A stretch of 64,000 bases of DNA from positions 144,337-208,336 of the forward strand of contig SSNP01000123.1 in assembly GCA_006937955.1 (NCBI GenBank), given 5' to 3'. Shown piece by piece: positions 55,401 through 64,000 of this stretch. The notes beneath the pieces are model-generated. The model was not told the DNA's origin. It searched no databases and saw only the letters and a program-made list of their open reading frames with translations. The stretch is from Pachypanchax playfairii (lineage: Eukaryota > Chordata > Actinopteri > Cyprinodontiformes > Aplocheilidae). A program made the position numbers and the translations under genes. Within the stretch, counting starts at the first letter, position 1; every line of letters starts with the position of its first letter.

Positions 55401-57512
55401 CCTCTTTATAGCCGTTTGTTTCATCCTGTTGCCACGGCAACACTCTAGTCTCTCAGGAGTAAATCCTGCATCCATACTTTCCTGTATTAATCATTTTCTT
55501 TACACTTTACTGTGTATTTGTGCCACAGGAGGAGAGCAGTGTGAAACCCGAAGACCAGGATCCACGATCCAGATTTGGACCAAGTACAGAAGACCTGACA
55601 AATATTTCCAAACAGGTTGGAGATTCTTACAGAGTCTGCATTGCTTTTCAACTTGGAGAGAACTCAGTTCTCTTCCTTGTCTCACTGCGCAGGACGTCTC
55701 CGGCACTTCTCACGCTCAGGTGCCACAGAAGCCCGTTCGAAGGAAATACCTCCCAGAGAGCCAGAACCTGGAGACCGGACCACCATCAGCCGGGGCGTTT
55801 CTTCCACCCACCAAACCGAGCCAGAGGTCAGTTCAACGTTTACACTCACTCTTTTATTTAACGTAGTATGTAACTGGGCTGTGACTAACTGGAAACATGA
55901 AACTAAGAAAATACACAAAGTACAACTAATACACCTGATTTCAAAAGTAAATAAGAACCCAGAAACTTTTAAGTTAAATTAAAGGTGTAAAACCAAGAGA
56001 TGAGTCAAACTGAACTTTTATTACTGACACGTTAGTCAAATAAACTCCACAAGGTGAGAATGATTGACTCTTTATAGCTTGTTGTGCTGCCCTCTAGTGC
56101 TCAAACATCTTCATCATTTTAATACTTTATACTGAGATGTTTTATTATTTGTTGTTTGGGACTCTGCTAATCCCACATGCCAGATGTTCCACCAGAACGG
56201 TAATAAACTGAACCAGATATTAAAGGAGGTGATTTAAAATACTCCTACAGATGCGTTCAGGTGTTCAGATATGTAGGAATTTAAAAGATTTTTTACTATG
56301 AAAAAGTTTTTTTGTTTCTCGGGTAGACAGTTATATTTCCCGATGATGCAGCCCTCTGATCCCTCCTTCAGATCACGGTGATGCTTCACCTGATTTTATT
56401 AAATGCAACTAGAATAACATCCTGGACAAAGATAAAGGAGTTAATAATTGATTTTAGGCAGACTAGAAACAAACCAAACATCATTCATAATGAGAGGGTT
56501 GATGTTGTGACTCCTGCTGATAACTTGTTAAATTTGGATGTTTTACACAGATATGATCAATAAAAGATTCGTTTAGAGCTTTAAAACAACTTTCTAGGAA
56601 AATTTCTAACATTTTCTTTTACCTGTTGGTTTAATTATCAGTCTGTTTGTCTGTAAACAGTGTCAGAAATTTAAATCAGAGGTTATTGGAGTTCAACAGA
56701 AAATAACTGCTAATCAGACCACATCGTCTCAGTGGAGACGCTTAAATAAAATGGTTATAACTCACTGGTTTTGAGCTACAGTTTTGTGTACTAGTAGATG
56801 AGGATCATCCCCAACACAGACTACAAGATCATGTAGGAAACTGTAATATTTCATGATTTAAAAAAAATGAGTTTAAAAAAGGCCTTGGATCTCCTTCTTC
56901 TGTCCTCATAAAAACTCAGCTGAAAAGTGTTTAATTTTTGGTTGTTTGTGGAAATGAATCAGTCAGACAGATTTGGATGTCTGTTACTCTGGTACTGAGT
57001 GATGATTTGAAGCGTTTGGGTCGCCCCTCGTACGTTTTCTCTAAAGACAGAAAACCCATGAAACCCACCCAGAAAGGGCAATTCATCAGACTCACTATTT
57101 CACTATAATGACTCTAGCATGTGCATCTCTGACTCCTTGTTGACCAGACAGCTCCCCGAAACAGTCAGTAAGTAGAAGGGGACCATCAATAACTCTGCTG
57201 GCTGGAAGCGATGACATGTGGGCTGAGAGGCCTTCTGATGTGCAGCATCTGTTTCAGCTCAAGGCGTTTAAATGCTACCTGTATTTTATTCCATGTGGTT
57301 ACACCATGTTATCTAGCTGATAAATTTGTATAATCCTCCGTCAGGCTGCTGTCTCGACAGAAGAGGGAAATCCAGATGGCGATCCGTAAGAGCAGAGAAT
57401 CCAACGCCGTGCTGAAACGCCTCAACAGTGAGCTCCAACAGCAGCTGAAGGTAGCTCATTTTCTACCTCTTTAAACACAGTTTGTGGAAACCAGCAGAGT
57501 GTTTATCTAAAG

Positions 57513-57557
<45 letters not shown>

Positions 57558-57840
57558 TATTTCTGACCTCCTGGGGACCCGTTTCCTGACTTTTACTATC
57601 TTTCTGGGGTCCGAGGGTTCTTGTGGGGACCGAAGCCTGGTCCCCATGAGGGGGACTCCCCTTTTTAGGGTTAGGGGTTAGGTTTATAGGTATGGTGTGA
57701 ATAGAGTTTTAGTTAGTCTTAGGGTTAGTTATAGATCAGTAATGGTTAAGGTTAGTAAAAGGGTTTGGGTTAGGTATAAATCTAGTTACTAAAATCAATG
57801 GAAGTCAATGGACGGTCCCCATAAGGATACCAAAACACAC

Positions 57841-57880
<40 letters not shown>

Positions 57881-58166
57881 TTGTATTTCTGACCTCCTGG
57901 GGACCCGTTTCCTGACTTTTACTATCTTTCTGGGGTCCGAGGGTTCTTGTGGGGACCGAAGCCTGGTCCCCATGAGGGGGACTCCCCTTTTTAGGGTTAG
58001 GGGTTAGGTTTATAGGTATGGTGTGAATAGAGTTTTAGTTAGTCTTAGGGTTAGTTATAGATCAGTAATGGTTAAGGTTAGTAAAAGGGTTTGGGTTAGG
58101 TATAAATCTAGTTACTAAAATCAATGGAAGTCAATGGACGGTCCCCATAAGGATACCAAAACACAC

Positions 58167-58205
<39 letters not shown>

Positions 58206-58507
58206 TGTGTGTGTGGGTTTGTATTTCTGACCTCCTGGGGACCCGTTTCCTGACTTTTACTATCTTTCTGGGGTCCGAGGGTTCTTGTGGGGACCGAAGC
58301 CTGGTCCCCATGAGGGGGACTCCCCTTTTTAGGGTTAGGGGTTAGGTTTATAGGTATGGTGTGAATAGAGTTTTAGTTAGTCTTAGGGTTAGTTATAGAT
58401 CAGTAATGGTTAAGGTTAGTAAAAGGGTTTGGGTTAGGTATAAATCTAGTTACTAAAATCAATGGAAGTCAATGGACGGTCCCCATAAGGATACCAAAAC
58501 ACACTTG

Positions 58508-58539
<32 letters not shown>

Positions 58540-58831
58540 GGTTTGTATTTCTGACCTCCTGGGGACCCGTTTCCTGACTTTTACTATCTTTCTGGGGTCC
58601 GAGGGTTCTTGTGGGGACCGAAGCCTGGTCCCCATGAGGGGGACTCCCCTTTTTAGGGTTAGGGGTTAGGTTTATAGGTATGGTGTGAATAGAGTTTTAG
58701 TTAGTCTTAGGGTTAGTTATAGATCAGTAATGGTTAAGGTTAGTAAAAGGGTTTGGGTTAGGTATAAATCTAGTTACTAAAATCAATGGAAGTCAATGGA
58801 CGGTCCCCATAAGGATACCAAAACACACAGT

Positions 58832-58900
<69 letters not shown>

Positions 58901-59186
58901 TTGTATTTCTGACCTCCTGGGGACCCGTTTCCTGACTTTTACTATCTTTCTGGGGTCCGAGGGTTCTTGTGGGGACCGAAGCCTGGTCCCCATGAGGGGG
59001 ACTCCCCTTTTTAGGGTTAGGGGTTAGGTTTATAGGTATGGTGTGAATAGAGTTTTAGTTAGTCTTAGGGTTAGTTATAGATCAGTAATGGTTAAGGTTA
59101 GTAAAAGGGTTTGGGTTAGGTATAAATCTAGTTACTAAAATCAATGGAAGTCAATGGACGGTCCCCATAAGGATACCAAAACACAC

Positions 59187-59247
<61 letters not shown>

Positions 59248-59532
59248 TGTATTTCTGACCTCCTGGGGACCCGTTTCCTGACTTTTACTATCTTTCTGGG
59301 GTCCGAGGGTTCTTGTGGGGACCGAAGCCTGGTCCCCATGAGGGGGACTCCCCTTTTTAGGGTTAGGGGTTAGGTTTATAGGTATGGTGTGAATAGAGTT
59401 TTAGTTAGTCTTAGGGTTAGTTATAGATCAGTAATGGTTAAGGTTAGTAAAAGGGTTTGGGTTAGGTATAAATCTAGTTACTAAAATCAATGGAAGTCAA
59501 TGGACGGTCCCCATAAGGATACCAAAACACAC

Positions 59533-59572
<40 letters not shown>

Positions 59573-62500
59573 ATCTGTGTGAACTTTACGACACGCCCTG
59601 CCCTCCGCCCCCTCTGAGAACCTGGGATGGTAAAACCAGGCCTGGGAACAGATCTAAAGGGTGAACGCTTGATGCACAGCGCACGTGTTTAAATCTGACA
59701 GTTCAGTCAAACATCAGGGTCTGGAGTTCACGCTGCATTTTAACTGCAGCCACAAGAGTGTGGTAATGTTTGTGTGCACGCCGTTTCAGAAGCTTGTGTG
59801 TGAGGAGTTGAATTCTCTGCATTTTCTGCTGACAGCACACACTCCCTCCGCTCCAGCTCGACTCTCTGCTCCCCTGAACGTCACTCACAGCTGAACTAAT
59901 GGTAAAGACTTAGCTGTTTGCATTCGGGGCTCTGTCTGTGGCACACACACACTCACACACACTCGCATTACCAGCACATGCTGCATGCCTGTCATTCTCC
60001 TCATAAGTGATCTGAAAGTGAAACCTTCACGCTCACATGCAGCTTTAATGCAACAAAAACTAAAGAAAAGAACAAAAGACAGACAGAGAAGGAAACACTA
60101 GCAGCAGACGCCACGTTTTGTTTGAATTTTCAACACAGCTCAGATTCTCAGATCTTAAGGTTTTATATTCACACTCTCCCATGTGTAAAAGGTCATGTAT
60201 GATTTATATTCCTTCTAATTCTGCTGTGTCCTGCAAGCATCTGTGGAATTCAGCAGAGAAAGGCATACGGGTCTGTATATAGACTCAAACAGCCACTGGC
60301 ACTCGCAACTGTCTTCTTTAAAATAGAGCCTGGGCCGGTGAGGCATGTGACTGCAGCGGGGTGTGTGAGCTCAGGAAGGTCTGCCTCCACAGGAACAATT
60401 CCAGTCAATGTCTCAGCTTTTCTACTTAAAGAAGGAAGCAGTTACGGTAGTTTGAGCTCAGATTTCCTTCAGTCTGGTAAAGAATGATGATCATTTAAAG
60501 AAAAACCTCCTCCTGCTGCACCTAGTCATTCAGAATGAATGAGTGGGTAATTCCAAATGTTTGACTGGTAGCTGTAACTGCAGCACATACTCCACATTTA
60601 CATGATGATCTGTTCCAGGTGTGGAATGAAACTAAACAGACTCTGTGCTCCTACGTCTTTAGTCCTCAGTACAAATCTGATCTCCAGTCTCTGGTTAGAG
60701 AACAGAAGATCAGTTTTTGGAGGTTCGTCTGGAGATCATGTGACTGCTGTGGTGTGGTTGTTATAACAAGCAGGAAGTCAAATTTGTTGGTCCAAAAAAC
60801 ACAACAATCAATGAAATGACTTGAAACTGGCAAACGTTTAAAACCATCCCTTATATTGGTATTTAACACCAAATAGCTTTTGATTATTGATCCAGTTTAA
60901 TATTTTATATATTTAGCACATAAAAATGGCAGCAACAAAAAAATGTTTCCCCTTAATTTAATGTTTCGCAGCAGCATCCAACAAGCTATCTGTATGTGTC
61001 TCAGGTTTGACCCGTGAGTGAATGAGTCTGAGCTTTCTGTGTTTTGTAACAGGATGTCTTAATAGCCTTAAAACTTAATTGTAACCTGCATAATTAAGGT
61101 TCCAAACAAATGTGTCCCAGAAATGAAACAAGTTCCCTTTGTGTTTGACACTAGCTAAGATGTTCGTTTCTATTAAAGCTTTATTTTATTTTCTGTAAAC
61201 AAAGAGCTGATTTAAGCAGCTAAAAGCAGCTTTTAGTTTTGTCTCCTCAGTCAGAAGGATGTTTTATTTAGAGTGTTTTTCTGACAGTGGTGGAGTCTCC
61301 AGGGTTGCTATGGAGTCCATTATGGTTCAAAATGTTAGTGATTGTGTGATTATTAAAGGTCCTGTATCATGAAAAATCAACTTTTTGGAGCTTTTAACCA
61401 TATTGTGATGCTATTTCTTTATTTAAAAGACCTCCAGAGTGGTTTTTGGCTTAATTTGTGCATTCCTGAGTAATCCTCCTGAATCCTGCACTCTGAGCAG
61501 CTGCTTTACTCGCTCATGTAAAACGGCGGAATTGAGCCCCTTTACGTCACGGTGTCGTATCAGGAAGTTCCTGACCAATCCCTGCTGCCCCTGTAGTAGG
61601 TACGAGGTGAGCTGCAAGAGTTCGAAACAATTTGTCAGGAGCTCATCACGGCAGATGTCTAACCTACAGCCCAGAGTTCCCACACTTCAACCACCTGCTG
61701 CTCTTTATTAGCATGAGCTGCTAATAAAGACTTATTAACTCGACCCTGCTAATCACATGTCAGTATGAATCCAGCTTTACAGCTGAGCTCCACGTCACCG
61801 CAGCCCGTCCCACCACCGAATAAAAGACACAGTCACTCACTCTGCCAGCGCTCAGTCATACGTCCCGTTTGCCACGAGCTCCTGTTAGCCTCCGTGCTGC
61901 AGTTTAACCGCCTCATTAATCCAGCCTCAGACCTGTCCCGGCCGATCTCTCTCTCTGTCTGCCTCGTTCTTGGCTGCTGCTCTCGCAGTCAGCGTCTACG
62001 GTCGCTAACTCCAGAAACCCGCTCCTCGCCTACGACCTGTCTCACTTCACCCGTCAGAACCCAGTCTTGGTGTCATCTCCCGGTTCAGCTCGCATCCAGT
62101 TGCGAGTGGACCATCCTTCCCTCCAGACGCTCCTCACCACCGAGCGTCCTCTGATAAATCAGCACCTCCATTTCGTTGTATTTTATTCTAAAAATTTCTC
62201 GTCGAAAATGCGCATTTGGCTGTGAGAGTTACAGAAGTTTATTTAGTGTTTCTAAACAGCCTAATCGCACTCACAGTTGGGAGGCGGGGTTTTAGGTAAA
62301 CTGAGTGTTTTACTTCCTGGTCACAGAATAACTCGAGAATATAAGTTTTATTTCAGGACAAATGAAGTGAATATAACTCAAACAGTAAGGTTTTATTATA
62401 TATGTGCCGATCCCAGACGTTGAAAATGATACAGTCCCTTTAAGGGATTTACCTTGATTCTGTAGTTCAGCTTGAACGTGTTGAATGTTTTCCTTGGATC

Positions 62501-63530
62501 TTTTTATTTTCTGTCTGATCAACCTGGAATTTGATTTCACCCCCCCCCCCCTTTACAATGCATGCATGAGAGAGTAGCGATTGAAATTCAAAAGTTCAAA
62601 GCACAAAACTTGACCTTTCTAAACATCCAAGGCTAAGACTAAATACAACACGTTTACCTGCATTCACATTATGCGTTAGTACAAGTTGTTTCAGACACTT
62701 ATTGACAAAAAAGTAATTAAAAGTTACCGTGTCTAGTAGGAATTTGGCCACCTAAGCATCCGTCTTTACCCCTTTCAGCTGCTTTAGTGCACGTCATTGC
62801 TCAAATGAATGACCAAGAATAACTGTTGTTTTACTTTGTTCCTTTAGTCGTCTTCTCCGTTCAGCAACTTCAAAATCTGACTTTTGTTTGCAGCTGGGTG
62901 GACCTGGGTATTTCTCTGCCTTTATTCAAGCTAACACAAGTGCTGCTAGTGCTGAAATCCTAGTAGCATCAGTGCTGGCGCGTGGGTAATCACTGTGAAA
63001 CCTGAGGCCTACGCAAACTACGTAGTACCTACGTAAGAAGTGTGATTGACAATCTAGTAGCCAATAGATAACGAAACGGGTTCGTTATCTATTGGCTACT
63101 TCATTTCAAGCCCCACCAGGTCTATGATTTATGAATATTATATTTTTTTCTTTTGGAAACCAGAAATACAGAATGATTACAAGTCAATAAAATGATTTTA
63201 AAGTAAATCTAAACATCTAAATTTGCTACAGATCCTCTTTACCACTTTTAGTAGAGGATCTCAGACAGCTCTGGTCTTTGCTCTCTCTTGACCGGGAGAT
63301 TTTGTCCAACACTCTCAGGTCTGTGTGGTAGAACGAACATTGCCGCCTTTTGGAACCACCACGTGTTCCTTACAGTCATCACCATGGCAAAGAAAGCAAA
63401 CAGTGTTATTAGAGTCTGAGGTGGTTAGTCAGAAGTCATGCTTTGTTTTTGTTTGCTGCAGGTGGTTCACAAGGAGAGAGTCACTTTGGAGTCCCAGCTG
63501 GAGCTCCTGCGACCTCTGACCTCGATGTGA
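43109..63530 (+). CDS. reps2: Reps2: RalBP1-associated Eps15-homology protein, complete
   Basis: Cytoplasmic adaptor of receptor endocytosis. By established knowledge REPS2/POB1 binds RalBP1 through its C-terminal coiled coil and links Ral signalling to EH-domain partners. Nineteen exons join in phase to 666 residues; human REPS2 has about 660. Seen: EH1 (residues 20-110, CGAKHLGYFGTPQFYVALKL), EH2 (about 275-365, AVAKNFFTKSKLPIPELSHI) with a canonical EF loop DVDRDGALTFTE, a Ser/Pro linker, the proline-rich SH3 ligand EEPPTPPPRPQKTHSRASSL, and a C-terminal coiled coil (SNAVLKRLNSELQQQLK) ending RPLTSM. The start is ATG 43109; a GTG 12 nt earlier is only an in-frame extension. Confidence 0.95.
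43411..43460 (+). repeat. (GT)10 followed by a 30-base G run
   Basis: Twenty bases of GT and then thirty consecutive Gs (43431-43460). G-quadruplex potential and a risk of consensus error. Confidence 0.9.
46436..47095 (-). mobile_element. Degraded Tc1-type DNA transposon
   Basis: Starts at GGAAATAAGTATTTGATCCC, a known end of a fish Tc1 family, and runs through AGGTCAGTTTCTTGTAGTTG and TTCTTGAGCAGGGGGACTTT. Read on the minus strand these are transposase remains with large deletions. The plus ORF 46725-46958 is its antisense. Confidence 0.75.
47309..47432 (+). CDS. reps2: reps2 exon 2
   Basis: 124 nt. EH1 core: VTEICGAKHLGYFGTPQFYV and LAAAQSGLPIRLESV. Donor GTAAGT, phase 1 out. Confidence 0.95.
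47733..47902 (+). CDS. reps2: reps2 exon 3
   Basis: 170 nt, linker after EH1 beginning LPLPRFVGLKNE. Phase 0 out; donor GTGAAA. Confidence 0.9.
47982..48093 (+). CDS. reps2: reps2 exon 4
   Basis: 112 nt coding SPPRSPCSSPPRSPLTYHSY, the Ser-Pro motif cluster matching the SPPSSPPHY part of human REPS2. Donor GTATGT. Confidence 0.92.
48231..48328 (+). CDS. reps2: reps2 exon 5
   Basis: 98 nt, polar linker (YESPSRANVQLDQHSSPS). Phase 1 in, 0 out. Confidence 0.88.
48401..48554 (+). CDS. reps2: reps2 exon 6: EH2 start
   Basis: 154 nt. DDDPWRITAEQLEYYTNQFK and SLQPDLGALI match the start of the second EH domain. Phase 1 out. Confidence 0.94.
48631..48694 (+). CDS. reps2: reps2 exon 7: EH2 middle
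   Basis: 64 nt coding AVAKNFFTKSKLPIPELSHI. Donor GTGAGT; phase 2 out. Confidence 0.95.
48695..50630. other. reps2 intron 7
   Basis: Holds the palindromic MITE at 48825-49450. The remainder is AT-rich with nothing recognised. Confidence 0.6.
48825..49450. mobile_element. hAT-like MITE with an internal palindrome
   Basis: Ends AGCCCCTTTCAGACA and TGTCTGAAAACAGCT are imperfect inverted repeats. The middle holds arms of about 60-65 nt (49101-49163 and about 49180-49243) that mirror each other, with CATTTGCCTTTGATC in both. No clean target duplication seen. Confidence 0.55.
50631..50796 (+). CDS. reps2: reps2 exon 8: EH2 EF-hand
   Basis: 166 nt. WELSDVDRDGALTFTEFCIA (calcium loop with D1, D3, D5, G6, E12) then FHLIVARKNGYPLPESLPPT. 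Donor GTACGC; phase 0. Confidence 0.95.
50882..50935 (+). CDS. reps2: reps2 exon 9
   Basis: 54 nt coding SSEPLILFVDAEPRPRQV. Two in-frame donors three bases apart (after 50932 or 50935) are possible. Confidence 0.8.
51134..51206 (+). CDS. reps2: reps2 exon 10
   Basis: 73 nt, charged linker RSMIERLQPGLNKQELEEE. Donor GTAAAT; phase 1 out. Confidence 0.82.
51546..51620 (+). CDS. reps2: reps2 exon 11
   Basis: 75 nt linker, GRVKSLTSSQEKPNPQLG. Poorly conserved region, supported by phase and splice sites. Confidence 0.75.
51959..52007 (+). CDS. reps2: reps2 exon 12
   Basis: 49 nt, EPPQDLDPQIRMKTRQ. Supported by phase continuity into the conserved exon 13. Confidence 0.75.
52105..52241 (+). CDS. 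reps2: reps2 exon 13: proline-rich SH3 ligand
   Basis: 137 nt. SYSSTSIEDAMKKTEEPPTP, PPRPQKTHSRASSLDLNKLL. Nearly identical to human REPS2 over this block. Confidence 0.95.
52411..52469 (+). CDS. reps2: reps2 exon 14
   Basis: 59 nt coding VKSGWLLPPALPPRPTSSQ, a second proline-rich motif. Phase 1 in, 0 out. Confidence 0.9.
52586..52675 (+). CDS. reps2: reps2 exon 15
   Basis: 90 nt, VPHFLSVSEKSPMKKVQQPN and FADFSHFREE. Phase 0 to 0, so it could be skipped in frame. Confidence 0.82.
52676..55528. other. reps2 intron 15
   Basis: Apart from the SINE at 53135-53462, AT-rich and featureless. Small ORFs show no conservation signal I can see. Confidence 0.6.
53135..53462 (-). repeat. tRNA-derived SINE, minus orientation
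   Basis: On the minus strand it begins with TGGCTCAGGCGGTAGAGC (A box) and GTTCGAATCCC (B box), then runs to the CGCTATACAAGTACA tail familiar from fish repeats. The boxes are too close and the fold is incomplete for a tRNA gene. Confidence 0.7.
55529..55615 (+). CDS. reps2: reps2 exon 16
   Basis: 87 nt, EESSVKPEDQDPRSRFGPST. Phase 0 to 0, also an in-frame cassette. Donor GTTGGA is weak. Confidence 0.75.
55693..55826 (+). CDS. reps2: reps2 exon 17
   Basis: 134 nt, QVPQKPVRRKYLPESQN aligning with the PSKPIRRKFRPE-type block of human REPS2, ending PPTKPSQR. The 77-nt intron before it is among the shortest in the gene. Confidence 0.9.
55827..57344. other. reps2 intron 17, nothing recognised
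   Basis: AT-rich; no repeat family or coding signal identified. Confidence 0.55.
57345..57450 (+). CDS. reps2: reps2 exon 18: RalBP1-binding coiled coil
   Basis: 106 nt, RQKREIQMAIRKSRESNAVL and KRLNSELQQQLK, heptad pattern conserved with human. Phase 0 out. Confidence 0.94.
57515..59572. repeat. Six-copy minisatellite of about 330-bp units with (GT)n and TTAGGG-like motifs
   Basis: Each unit has a (GT)n tract, a block starting TTTGTATTTCTGACCTCCTG, a GGGGACC palindromic part, a run of TTAGGG-like hexamers, and an end CCCCATAAGGATACC. Blocks begin at about 57554, 57880, 58218, 58542, 58900 and 59245. The unique part is almost identical between copies; GT length varies, so the period ranges from 324 to 358. 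Confidence 0.92.
59573..61352. other. reps2 intron 18, middle, nothing recognised
   Basis: AT-rich intron sequence; no gene or clear transposon seen. Confidence 0.5.
61353..62443. mobile_element. TTAA-flanked non-autonomous DNA transposon
   Basis: Starts TTAAAGGTCCTGTATCATG and ends TGATACAGTCCCTTTAA, an inverted repeat with TTAA at both outer edges (1091 bp). This resembles Kolobok/T2-type TTAAAGG termini. The interior is GC-richer with ORFs on both strands that match nothing I know. Confidence 0.7.
62444..63461. other. reps2 intron 18, end
   Basis: Contains a C run at 62540-62551 and the perfect hairpin at 63056-63100. No gene seen. Confidence 0.6.
63056..63100. repeat. Perfect 20-bp inverted repeat with 5-nt loop
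   Basis: AGTAGCCAATAGATAACGAA, loop ACGGG, then its exact reverse complement. Each arm includes a CCAAT/ATTGG. Confidence 0.9.
63462..63530 (+). CDS. reps2: reps2 exon 19: last coding exon
   Basis: 69 nt, VVHKERVTLESQLELLRPLT, then SM and TGA at 63528-63530. It lies 6 kb after exon 18, across the minisatellite and a TTAA element. Confidence 0.94.
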   Translation: MVHKERVTLESQLELLRPLTSM

Positions 63531-63765
63531 CCAAAGCTGAGATCCCATCGGGGTCATGCTGCAAACCCGTCATCAATCTACATCAGCTTTTCTATTAAAC
63601 ACAAGTTTATCTACCATCAATCAGAAATGAATTCTTGTGTTATATTCTGAGTAAATCTTAAAGGGCTGACAGCAAAAATCTAGTATTGACTCGACAAACA
63701 GGGATGTCAATCTTTAGAAACACCTGTTTTGTCTCATTTATGTTACTTTAATGATCTTGTGTAAA

Positions 63766-63771
63766 AATAAA
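63766..63771 (+). terminator. reps2: reps2 polyadenylation signal
   Basis: AATAAA 236 nt after the stop codon, followed by TTGTGTATTC and a TGTGTTTC-type GT/T-rich region. The rest of 63531-64000 holds no other feature except a terminal (CA) run. Confidence 0.65.
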
Positions 63772-64000
63772 TTGTGTATTCTTTTAATCTCGATGTGTTT
63801 CATAAGTTTTAAAAAAGACTGTTTGTCATTGTGATGTTCTAATTTATTTTTCTGTTTATCTTCCTCATATAAATCTTCAAATTGTTTACAGTACCTGTAA
63901 TAGTTTGCACACGATGTCGTTTATACCCTGTAGTTGTCATGAGGACGATAATCTCCTTTATTTTTCATCTCTCTGTCTACACACACAAACACACACACAC

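Noticed and set aside
57782..59373. Repeated ORFs with poly(His-Thr) or poly(Val-Cys), or a CRISPR-like array
   Set aside because: The units are 324-358 bp with GT microsatellites, a eukaryotic minisatellite; no short repeat-spacer pattern exists.
61423..62154. ORFs of 86-129 codons on both strands
   Set aside because: Inside the TTAA-flanked element; overlapping, without transposase motifs.

Overview
The window looks like teleost fish chromosomal DNA. It has multi-exon vertebrate genes with GT-AG introns, CpG-rich promoters and an AT-rich background. Its repeats are the usual fish set: L2 and L1/Tx1 LINEs, LTR retrotransposons, a Tc1 relic, MITEs with TTAA or hAT-like ends, tRNA-derived SINEs and long (GT)n arrays. 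There are two assembly gaps, ten Ns at 19713-19722 and one N at 30267. The species and chromosome cannot be named from sequence alone.

Three protein genes were rebuilt exon by exon, with reading phase agreeing at every junction. (1) 426-15852, plus strand: the last twelve coding exons of a type II classical cadherin. The signal peptide, prodomain and start of EC1 lie left of the window. It keeps the p120-catenin and beta-catenin binding segments, but its cytoplasmic tail is about three times the usual length. (2) 30862-33733, minus strand: a complete six-exon collectrin gene (cltrn), 217 residues. (3) 43109-63530, plus strand: a complete nineteen-exon reps2 gene (RalBP1-associated, two EH domains), 666 residues. 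cltrn and reps2 are divergently arranged; their human orthologues both lie in Xp22.2, so the pairing looks like retained synteny. A fourth candidate is an intronless 225-codon ORF at 24859-25536. It encodes a coiled-coil protein with a C-terminal membrane anchor and has a GC-box/CCAAT promoter-like cluster just upstream. I do not recognise its family.

Layout: 1-15852 cadherin, with introns holding a solo LTR, a MITE and a nested transposon stack; 15853-24700 intergenic, with a dead L2 LINE and a G-rich tract; 24706-25536 the tail-anchored ORF; 26430-29300 a 5'-truncated L1/Tx1 LINE with a G-rich tail; 29595-33950 cltrn with its probable 3' UTR; 34500-41280 a composite of two oppositely oriented LTR retrotransposons, one inserted in the other, plus a MITE fragment; 41281-42830 a second G-rich tract and simple repeats; 42830-63771 the reps2 CpG island, gene and polyadenylation signal, whose introns carry a Tc1 relic, a palindromic MITE, a SINE, a six-copy GT/TTAGGG minisatellite and a TTAA-flanked element.

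The three known genes are not an operon or pathway. The cadherin acts in cell-cell adhesion, collectrin in trafficking of amino-acid transporters and in secretion, and Reps2 in Ral-linked endocytosis. No bacterial, phage or CRISPR-type system is present. The best leads are the cadherin tail insertion, the unrecognised tail-anchored ORF with its own promoter-like block, and the start-stop uORF in front of reps2.
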